Assembly (NCBI GenBank): GCA_963457665.1
Contig: OY735203.1
Location: 2,574,501 to 2,638,500 of the forward strand
Source: Thysanoteuthis rhombus
Lineage: Eukaryota > Mollusca > Cephalopoda > Oegopsida > Thysanoteuthidae
DNA: 64,000 bases
Direction of reading: 5' to 3'
Of this stretch, positions 1 to 64,000 are shown piece by piece. Each line of letters opens with the position of its first letter. Within the stretch, counting starts at the first letter, position 1. The notes under the pieces were generated by a model. That model was not told the DNA's origin. It worked only from the letters and a program-made list of their open reading frames with translations, and did not search any database. A program made the translations under genes and the position numbers.

Positions 1-150
1 GGGTAGGGTTTTAACTCTAGTCACGTAACTTCCGGAAAGTTGAAAATCTCTCACCTTACATTTTATTCTCTCATTAGTGAAGATTATTTGATATCTTATC
101 CTAATTGACAGAACCACACATAACAGTTTCATTCGTTAAAAGAATTGTTC

Positions 151-160
151 GTACATATAT

Positions 161-199
<39 letters not shown>

Positions 200-202
200 C
201 AT

Positions 203-276
<74 letters not shown>
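151..276. repeat. (TA)n/(CA)n microsatellite
   Basis: TA repeat interrupted by a CA run at about 204-220. Open frames here are repeat artefacts. Confidence 0.95.
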
Positions 277-280
<4 letters not shown>

Positions 281-284
281 CAGT

Positions 285-400
285 CCAAATCTAGGGTGCA
301 ATCTAATCTAATCTAATGCAATATCCGATGTATGATGGGTTTATTTCATAGAGTGCTCAATACATTCAACTTTAAATATCAAATATTGAGCAGAGCTTAT
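285..400 (-). repeat. Body fragment of the TA-tailed repeat unit
   Basis: Matches 12570-12650 and the reverse of 6530-6630 over the block containing CAATACATTCAAC. (TA)n adjoins it at its 3' end (position 276 and below). The hammerhead part is not present here. Confidence 0.55.
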
Positions 401-496
401 AAAGTAACTGATTTTTAATAATGAACTTGAATCATCTTATCTTATTTGACACTATCATGTATTACATATTCTTGCAAAGAATTATGACAATAAATA

Positions 497-535
<39 letters not shown>

Positions 536-579
536 GTGTGTGAGTGTGTGTGTAAAACATAAATAAAACACTGAAGTGA

Positions 580-855
<276 letters not shown>

Positions 856-1257
856 TTTCTCAATTTGTAAAAACATAAGAAAGAAATACAAAACAGATTA
901 TATCTTTAGTTGATGTTCAATCACAGCACTCAGTATTCAACACAGTCAATAGAGCTATTATCATATAAAAATAAGAATTACAAGCATATGTACCCAGCAA
1001 ATGCTAACATTTCATGCCTATCACTCTTATCATATATAGTAATTATTTGTTAGAATCATTAGGTTTACAAAAATAATTAAACCAGATTGGATTACAGTTA
1101 AATATATTATTCAAATGAAAATGGGATTTTTGTTTTCATAATCCAAGAAATAAAAAATTTTTGTTTGCTGATGAGTGTGGTAGAAATGTTAACATTCACT
1201 GAGATTTATATCCTTGTAATTCTCATTTATACATGTATATATATATTATTGTGTCAT

Positions 1258-1299
1258 CCACAGACAGCTGTTTCGTTGTATTGCAACTCTTCAGTGTGG
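1258..1299 (-). ncRNA. Hammerhead ribozyme motif (type I), copy 1
   Basis: Minus strand reads CCACA (stem I), CTGAAGA (core), GTTG-CAATA-CAAC (stem II hairpin), GAA, A-CAGCTG-T (short stem III), C (cleavage base, giving a GUC triplet), TGTGG (stem I return). Every invariant core position is present: C3 U4 G5 A6, G8 A9, G12 A13 A14, the A15.1-U16.1 pair and a G-C pair at 10.1/11.1. Stem III is only about three pairs, as in retrozyme and Penelope-like hammerheads that work best as dimers. Self-cleavage is inferred from the fold. Confidence 0.8.
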
Positions 1300-1558
1300 C
1301 TATAGACTATCCATTATCCCATCCAGTACCATGAGGCAGGATTGAAACCTTTGCTTCAGACCTGAAGGCCGGTATCCTACCTCTGCTCTGGATGGTCAGT
1401 GAGGTTGAATTTAAGCGATATATTTATTTAGCATATAATCCCTATCCACCAGAGTGCTCTATTCCTATGGAAGAGCATTGCAAAAGCTTACAATGAACAA
1501 GTTACCTCACCTAAAGAGTGCTCAACTCTAAATAGGGGAGCGTTAATTATTGTGTCAT

Positions 1559-1600
1559 CCACAGACAGCTGTTTCGTTGTATAACAACTCTTCAGTGTGG
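1559..1600 (-). ncRNA. Hammerhead ribozyme motif (type I), copy 2
   Basis: Same fold as the copy at 1258-1299, exactly 301 bp away in the same orientation. The core is unchanged, stem I is CCACA/TGTGG and stem II is GTTG-TTATA-CAAC; the only differences in the ribozyme fall in the stem II loop. Cleavage at both copies would release a 301-nt RNA covering 1263-1563. Confidence 0.8.
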
Positions 1601-1634
1601 CTATAGACTATCCATTATTCCATCCAGTACCACA

Positions 1635-1709
<75 letters not shown>

Positions 1710-1711
1710 TG
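1635..1711. repeat. (TA)n microsatellite beside the hammerhead tandem
   Basis: Adjoins the 5' side (minus strand) of the 301 bp-period element. Confidence 0.9.
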
Positions 1712-2616
1712 TGAATAAATGACAAATCTGGAAAATTATTATTTATTCATAATTTTTATTTTTCATGGAAAAAAGACATTATCATTGAATGCCACAAACA
1801 AGATCATGATAGAAGCAGCATTGCACTATCATGACATGAAACATCACTACAAAAAAATTTAATTATTATCAGATCGGTTGAAGAAGATGAAATATTCATC
1901 ACAATGACATAACATTGTAGGATGACTGTTTTTAAATCAAAATTCTTTTTCCACAAAAACGTGCAAAGTCTATGACTATATATATATACAACGATATTTA
2001 TGACACAAATAATTTTTTTCTATGTGATTCATATTCTTAAAGATGATATCATAAGTTGGTTTTCATGCAATCTGAAATCAAAACAAACATAATGGATATA
2101 ATATTCACTTGGGTGAACATTCAACAGAAATGACTCAAAGAGCAAGTCATGTCTGTTGTTATACTTACTGATCCCTCAGCATCAAAAACGTTTTTAGGGT
2201 AACCTACATGAGTAAGCCTTCTTTCAGAAAATAAATAATATGTGGTATGAAATAATATCAAATATACAATACACATAAAAACCCTATATAAAATGACAAA
2301 CCATATGTATGGCATGAACTATGTAATAAAGGGAGGTGGTGTTTGATCAGCACTGCTTGGGTGTCTTGTAAACATCATTGTTTTGTTTTTAAAATCCCCA
2401 AAACAGTTATGTGGTAAACAACTGATGATCCCAACAAGAGACAATTTATACATTGTACAATAATTACAAAGTATAGGAGAAAAAAAAGGAAAAAACACTT
2501 TGGATGATTACATAAATTGCATTGACAGATATGGAGAAATGGGTGACTGAAGTGACACAAAAAAACTCTATTGAAAAAGTTTCTAATGTTTGGTGTTTAA
2601 AGCTGTAAAGCTTTCT

Positions 2617-2619
<3 letters not shown>

Positions 2620-2671
<52 letters not shown>
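2620..2671. repeat. (TA)n microsatellite
   Basis: Simple TA run following the repeat at 2510-2619. Confidence 0.9.
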
Positions 2672-2675
<4 letters not shown>

Positions 2676-2796
2676 ATATATATGATGAAAACAATAATAA
2701 AAACTGCCGAAACTGTTCTAAATTATTTTATTTTGCTTGACTCCATCACACATTGAAGTTTCATTCTTTAAAAGAATTATATATATACATGTATAT

Positions 2797-3013
2797 GTAT
2801 TTAAGAAATGGATATATTTGGCCTGACAGAATGAATTATGAATAGCGTTATATCAAATAGAAACTCATTTGAAATGATCCCCCATCATTACATGGTTAAT
2901 ATATCACTCAATATAGACAACGTAAATAGTTGTCTAAACCGTATTAACTGTTTAACAATGAGAGATCATTTCTTATGAGTTTTCTATATAATATAACATA
3001 ATTTATGATTTTA
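2797..3013. repeat. Second inverted pair of the same SINE body
   Basis: 2797-2929 matches the minus-oriented body at 3176-3310, and 2935-3013 matches the plus-oriented body at 3567-3660. The centre is near 2932 and both tRNA-like heads are missing, so this is a more deleted version of the 3119-3747 arrangement. Confidence 0.6.
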
Positions 3014-3118
3014 TATATGTATAAATATATATATACTTTTTTACACCTACTCCACAATTAACAACTGTCTATAGATACAATTGAAATATATGGAAATAAA
3101 TAATTCATATAGATTTAA

Positions 3119-3747
3119 AGGTTACATTCTGGAGAATCTAAATGTTATTCAAAATGAAATAGAAAACAAATATGTATTTAAGAAATGGACATATTTGGTC
3201 CGACAGAATGAATTATAAACTGCATTATTTTATGTAGAAACTTATTCGAAATGATCTCCCACCATTATACGGTTAATATATCACTCAATTTAGACAACAT
3301 AAATAGAATAAACAATTAAAGAAAATAGGGTAGCCGCTTCAACATAGTGATGCTCTTACCATTGCCATTTTCTTTGAAAGAGACGCATAGACGGAAAATA
3401 AATGAAATGAGAATTTGGGTTGTAAGCAGTTATTTGGTCTTCACAGTACTGGCAGCTGTTTAGCACATTGATAAGAGCATTGCTACATTGAAGTGGCTGC
3501 CCTATCGGTGGCAGGTTTGATTTCTGCAGCTGCCCATTTTCTTCAATTGTTTATTCTATTTACTTCGTCTAAATTGAGTGATATATTTACCATGTAACGA
3601 TGGGAGATCATTTCGAATAAGTTACTATATAATATAACACAGTTTATAATTAATTCTGTCAGACCACATATGTCCATTTCTTAAATACATATTTGTTTTT
3701 TATTTCATTTTGAATAACATTTAGATTCTCCAGAATATAGAAGTTCC
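3119..3747. repeat. Head-to-head pair of tRNA-derived SINEs forming a long palindrome
   Basis: Left copy (minus, 3119-3365) and right copy (plus, 3451-3747) match over about 230 bp, from ATTCTGGAGAATCTAAATG at the outer ends to the tRNA-like heads that face each other. The left copy lost about 37 bp covering its B box. The spacer is about 85 bp. Confidence 0.75.
3451..3534 (+). repeat. tRNA-like head of the right-hand SINE
   Basis: Acceptor stem GGCAGCT/AGCTGCC pairs over 7 bp. Box A is TAGCACATTGATAAGAGC. The T arm is GCAGG-TTTGATT-TCTGC, five pairs and a seven-base loop. The anticodon arm is irregular (GCTAC/GTGGC with a six-base loop) and the total of 84 nt is long, so this is a SINE promoter head and not a working tRNA gene. 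Confidence 0.7.
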
Positions 3748-5650
3748 TTTTTACTCTATCGTAGATGCTTACCAGCAGAAAATTCCAGTGATGCAATAAA
3801 TAGAATTTATTCAGACCATATTTATTCTTCGATTGTCCCTTGCTTAACGACTGGAGTTCATCCTGATGACCATGTTGCCAAACAAAATGGTCATTAAATG
3901 AAAGCTTTGTTTTAAGGCTTAAAATCCAGCCTCCCTGTTTTTCTATTTAGTTTTCAATTCGAAATTTTCTAGATTTTACCATAATGTGATTTCAAACTTT
4001 TAGATAATTTTCAATGTTGCCTATAAAGTGCCATGTTGTACCATGAAGGGTTTTTCTTCTACAGGTAGACATGTGTACTTTTTCTTTTCCTTTGTTAAAA
4101 GTTTTTCATTTTGAATTTTTTTGGTACAATATTTTGCTAGAAACAAAGCGGTCTAATAATGAATGTATGCAAACTCTTTCTACATAAGGGACGAAAGATT
4201 TGATTTATCTGAAATTTTTCAAGGTTTTGCCCAAATTACACTGATTTAGCCATAATATAAGTAGTTTTGCCCAAATTTGGAGGGGGGGGTCACTTACCGC
4301 CCTTTAGCTCGTATGCCTCTATGGGTCTAATGGTTTGTTTTTATAACTTTTTTGGCATTTCTTGAATCTAATTCTCCCTTTTGACATGCATACTACTACA
4401 TGAATTCTCTCCCCTTGTTATGAATGAAATGCAATAGATCAATTTGTCTCCTTGAATGTTATCAATTATGACAGAGTGTTGGAATTTTAGATTATTCTTA
4501 TTTTCAAAATGTTGTTTGAAAAAGCAAGATTAAGATTTTTTAAACTTAAAATACTGTTTTAAAAATTGAGCCCCATCAAAATAATATAAATGTCAAATAC
4601 GCTGAAGTTATCAGTCATGGTCATAACTGTACTGGTCAATAAACGATTTGGTCATCAGCCAAGGGATACCTATATTATAAATGAATTAGTCAGTCAATGG
4701 AAAGTAGGGATCACTGTTAGCTCATAGTAGCTCGCAAAACAATGTGGATATGCTTACTTAACAAAAGTTAAATGCAGCAGACTGCTAGTAGTTTGACAAA
4801 AGTCTTTTGAAGTAGTTTGTTAGGATTTTGGACTGAAGTCAACACAGTAAATAGTTGAACTGTGAAAGAATCATTTATAACAGGTCTGGTTAGTCACTCA
4901 AATTATTAGAAACCATCATATGACCAACATCTTTTGGCAGCATGCAATATTTGGAGTGATCAATCAAAAATAAATGGGATAAAGGGTAATCAATAAATAA
5001 GTTAATTTCCTCACTTTTTGTTAGATTACTGAAAAGGTAAAATTTTTAAATAACAAGCAGGCACAAACTGAGACCAGTTTAGCATGAACTTACATAGTAA
5101 ATCTAACTCCCTCGCTAAAAAAAACATTCTGGGAGCAATTTAAAAAAGAAACAAAAAGAAATGTTTTTAGGAAAGATGAAATGTTGAAAACTTCAGCCCT
5201 CTACCCTGGTGCATACACACATATACACACATAATGTGATGGGGCGGTAGACAGGGTTACATATATATATAGCCAACCAGATCAGCTTAAAAATTGAAAA
5301 AATCTATGTTGACCGTTTTGGTGACAGTTTTGGTTGACAGTTCCTTATTAATATCAATGATTAATGCAATCAATTCTTGACTGCTATTCATTACATCATT
5401 ACCATCAATAGATATCTGCGAGATATCATGTCAGCTTTCTCATCATAAGTCAGTGGCTCAGAAACAGCAGGTACCTCTTTATCCCTTTAATGCTCAGATT
5501 TATTTTGAAAAATCATGATTTTGGTAGTCATTGGCTTGTTTAATCATTTGGTTTAAACTTGAATTATTGTTTAAACCCTATGTTATAAAAATTAATTAGA
5601 AGTGATTTTAGGCAAATTATCAAGTCTGGTGATGATTCCTGGTGACTCGA
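3748..5650. other. Intergenic AT-rich stretch with one dispersed repeat
   Basis: No gene was recognised. 4957-5215 belongs to a dispersed family with the phrase GTGATCAATGAATAAGTTAC (also at about 26870-27120, reversed, and 55640-55900). A G run occurs near 4282. Confidence 0.5.
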
Positions 5651-5724
5651 CAATAAATCAACTGTCACTTATCACCCATAAAATCTACTTTGCTTTTGAA
5701 GCAGTAGCGACAAGAGAAATCTAA

Positions 5725-5790
5725 GCAGTGTTCCTTGATTTATCAAAAGCATTTGATAGAGTGTGGCATGAGGGACTACAATATAAACTT
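5725..5790 (+). mobile_element. LINE reverse-transcriptase scrap
   Basis: AVFLDLSKAFDRVWHEGLQY is the highly conserved palm-domain block (LDxSKAFDxVxHxxL) of non-LTR reverse transcriptases. It ends in a stop a few codons later; the surrounding frame is broken. A short dead fragment. Confidence 0.8.
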
Positions 5791-6439
5791 GGATGATCTT
5801 CTTTCTCTGATTTGAAATTCACTTGCTAATCGGGAGCAGTCTTAAATTAAAAATGTTCCATGGAAGCACACACCCCAGTCAACGAATCTTGACCACTTAA
5901 GTGCTATTCAGAAACTTCTTTTGCAAATCTTCCTGATGGAGGTTCACGGGGAGCTGTATAATGGATAAGAGGGATCAGCATTGTCCAATTTTCTGGCAAA
6001 GCAGGGAATTTTGATGAATCATCAGGTTTACCCTGTCTGCAGAAACAATGACATTGCTGGAATGCATGGAGGCAGCAGTCTATATCGCCAATATTAACCA
6101 GAAAAAATCTTTGTACCTCTGTTGTTATTAATTGCACGGCAGACAACAAGAGCTTGGTGGATACTCATCTAAAAGCATAGAAAAAAGCAGATTGAGAATC
6201 AAATTTTCATCCGAAGTTTTTATCGAATCTATTCACAAAGAAAGGTCACCAGTTATGGGGGTTATTGTCCTAATATTGTGTGGGAGAGAGTAGATAATAG
6301 TTGTTTAAGAACCACTGACCTACTGACTAGGCACTGGCCCATCAACTGACTGGCCCATCAACTGACTGGCCCACCAGGATTTTGCCCAGGTTCCCAGCAG
6401 CCCAATCTGCCCCTGCAGTATATATATATATCTGAATCA

Positions 6440-6497
6440 GATTCACCCAAAGAAGCCCAAACAAAACAGAAACATAAACGCATTTGTGTAACAAATC
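6440..6497 (+). ncRNA. Decayed hammerhead-like motif, third copy of second family
   Basis: Order is the same: GATTCAC, a changed core (CCAAAGA), AGCCCAAACA, GAAA, ACATAAAC/GTTTGTGT stem III, A, ACAAATC. Changes lie mostly at CpG/GC positions of the inferred ancestor. The unit runs on to about 6648 and ends in (TA)n. Confidence 0.45.
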
Positions 6498-6649
6498 CTT
6501 TATTTCATCATATATTAAGCTCTATTCTAACTAAACTTGATGTTTAATGTTGAATGCATCAAGCACTTTACAAAATAAACCCATCACACATCAGATATTG
6601 CATTATATTATATCATATCATATTGTTATCCTGATTTGTACTTCGTAAC

Positions 6650-6739
6650 ATATATATATATATATATATATATAAGGTGCTAATAAGAGCCTCGTTGGTT
6701 GGTGAATCAGCAACCAGTGTGGCTCTCCCTTACTTCTCA

Positions 6740-6797
<58 letters not shown>

Positions 6798-7747
6798 TAT
6801 ATATATATAGCGAGGAAATGGCTGAGATTTATCCGACATGATAGTGAATGAAATATATTATATGGAAACATAAAAGTTTATGAAAATGGATTGTATCTAT
6901 TTCCATAATATATTTCGAGAGACTGTTTTCTCTCGTAATCAAACGTTGAGTGGGAAAAATGATTAACAAATAACAAGATTTGGAGGGGAAGCGGTGGAAA
7001 TGATTTGTGGTTATTATTTTTATTGTGCTGAAGCAAAAATGAGAAGGGTTTTATGTGAGCATTTGTAGTTGAGTCTAGTGACTGTGTTATTGAGAAAAAT
7101 TGTGTATGTATGCAGCGTATGCTAGTGTGTGATGTTATGAGGTACTGTTGGGGTGTCCTGTGGTAGTGATGCTTCCATCCCAAACTATGAGAATAACTTA
7201 GTTAACTTTTTTGCTTGATCTTGATAAATCATGAGGAAATATCTTTTCATTTATGGTCCTACTTGAAGGTTAAGAAAGTTGTATATTTGTTTCATTTACG
7301 TGCCCATAGCTGGTGTGTTTGATTCTGATAAAAGCCAAGATTTCAAATGCTGACCTTTCAATCTGGACATAAACTTTATAACTTGAAAGCTGTGTGCAAC
7401 AATGGCTTATGAGGATAGATCAAAAGAGTAACGGTTTTACACTGTTAGATGATAGATAGGATCGAGGAATCTCATTAGAAATTATTGGGATTAAGTGTGG
7501 TTCAGAATTAGTAGATCATGATGTATTTTTACAAGGAGGGAGGACAAGGTACTGCAAGTAGAGGTAAATATGTAGATTGAATATCAGAAAATTCTCTTTT
7601 AGCAATAGAGTGGTGGGATTACAGAATCATTTGGATCAGATTACGTAGAACTATCTACAGATGTAAATGATTTTAGGAAGAATTATAATGTTTATAATGC
7701 CACCACGAATGTTTAAGGACCTAGATATTGTGTAATTGTTATGTGTG

Positions 7748-7807
<60 letters not shown>

Positions 7808-8270
7808 ATTTGTACACTTTTTCACATTAGAATAAATGTTCTTTGTGCAACACAAGCTTGCCCATATAACAGAACATTTCTGTACTGTACTGTACTAAAA
7901 AAAAATCAAGCTTCAGTAATACAAATATATTTGTCTAATAATCTCTACACCAATGTAATGTCTGTTTATATCGTACTATCCGATTTTTTAATAAATAAGA
8001 ACCATTTACATTACTTATAAGTATAAATTTTAATTAAAATCATTTATCAAAGCACCGTTTCTGAGAGAACACTTACAGAAGCGGAAGTTTGTTCGTGATT
8101 GATGAGCCGCTTACGATTTCAACAAATGATATTAAACAAGAAGAAAGTAAAAGCAGAATACTGAAAGCTGGAATTCAATAACTGTTTATTTGTGATAATT
8201 CAGCGAAATTCATGTTTTGATAAACTTTTTTCTCAAGTCAGGAGTAAATTGATTTTTTTACTATGTTTTA
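6650..8270. other. Intergenic stretch upstream of SNRNP200
   Basis: Holds (TA)n tracts at about 6742-6809 and 7749-7803. The rest is AT-rich with no recognised gene or element. Confidence 0.5.
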
Positions 8271-8294
8271 AGCGGCCTACATCCGATCACCTAT

Positions 8295-8379
8295 GCCGCC
8301 ATTTATGTCGTCGAACGTTTTGATTGCGTTGTTTTGTTGTTAACAGAAAAAAAGTGAACAACAAATACTCTAAGTCGAC

Positions 8380-8382
<3 letters not shown>
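8295..8382 (+). promoter_or_regulatory. Putative promoter/5' UTR patch with YY1-like motifs
   Basis: The 8270-8400 stretch is visibly richer in CpG than its surroundings. GCCGCCAT at 8295-8302 matches the YY1 core (reverse of ATGGCGGC), and the start codon itself lies in ACATGGCGG, a second YY1-like match. In other animals YY1 sites often sit at or just after the start of housekeeping genes. No TATA box is evident. The transcription start cannot be set from sequence alone, and a 5' UTR intron cannot be excluded. Confidence 0.4.
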
Positions 8383-63998
<55,616 letters not shown>

Positions 63999-64000
63999 GT

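Larger units (their letters stand above)
1245..1632 (-). mobile_element. Small retrozyme-like tandem element (about 1.3 monomers of 301 bp)
   Basis: An 87 bp direct repeat (1245-1331 and 1546-1632, three mismatches by eye) flanks 214 bp, and each repeat carries a hammerhead motif. The element lies between TA-rich tracts (about 1231-1246 and 1635-1711). Tandem monomers of a few hundred bases, each with a type I hammerhead, are the known layout of small metazoan retrozymes. No coding capacity is visible. Confidence 0.65.

Noticed and set aside
1165-1205. CTGATGA...GAAA, which looks like a hammerhead core on the plus strand
   Set aside because: The eight bases between the two core parts cannot form stem II, and stem I pairs for only two positions. 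A chance match.
3451-3534. A functional tRNA gene
   Set aside because: The anticodon arm is irregular, the total is 84 nt, and the sequence is the head of a repeated SINE.
6100-6240. Weak resemblance to the RNase H region of an LTR-type retroelement
   Set aside because: Only a few residues match, in a degraded stretch. At most an old fossil fragment of an LTR-type element; not enough to annotate.

Overview
The window is animal nuclear DNA that is AT-rich and intron-rich, with long (TA)n runs and many short interspersed repeats. It holds one protein-coding gene on the + strand: the ortholog of SNRNP200 (Brr2), the U5 snRNP 200 kDa RNA helicase. I found 40 coding exons (8380-63998), each anchored by alignment to the remembered human protein, a GT donor, an AG acceptor and a consistent reading phase. 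Together they give about 1,917 codons of the usual ~2,136. The last ~218 residues (end of the second Sec63 module) and the 3' UTR lie beyond the window; base 63998 is the end of exon 40 and the last two bases are its GT donor. The TA-microsatellite load, the SINE/MITE content and the length of the gene suggest a mollusc, most likely a cephalopod (octopus-like). That species call is inference.

Layout. 1-8270: upstream intergenic DNA with microsatellites, two tandem hammerhead-ribozyme motifs (1258-1600, minus strand), two inverted SINE pairs (2797-3013 and 3119-3747), a LINE reverse-transcriptase scrap and a decayed hammerhead unit (6440-6497). 8270-8424: a CpG-richer patch with YY1-like motifs and exon 1. 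8425-13666: a 5.2 kb first intron holding an inverted pair of hammerhead-bearing repeat units (12552-13044). 13667-63998: exons 2-40, with introns of 0.24-2.6 kb that carry at least two MITE families with terminal inverted repeats, a pogo-like element, a mariner relic, LINE tails, tRNA-derived SINEs, ~140 bp tandem repeats and a decayed partial copy of exon 13.

The gene encodes the helicase that unwinds U4/U6 during spliceosome activation. The first cassette keeps a full set of helicase motifs (GAGKT, DEIH, SAT, GRAGRPQ). The second keeps a Walker A but has the altered motifs (SSS, GHANRP) typical of the pseudo-enzymatic C-terminal cassette of Brr2.

The most interesting non-coding content is two families of small, TA-microsatellite-flanked repeats with hammerhead ribozyme folds. 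In one, two intact hammerheads sit in direct orientation exactly 301 bp apart, the architecture expected of a small metazoan retrozyme.
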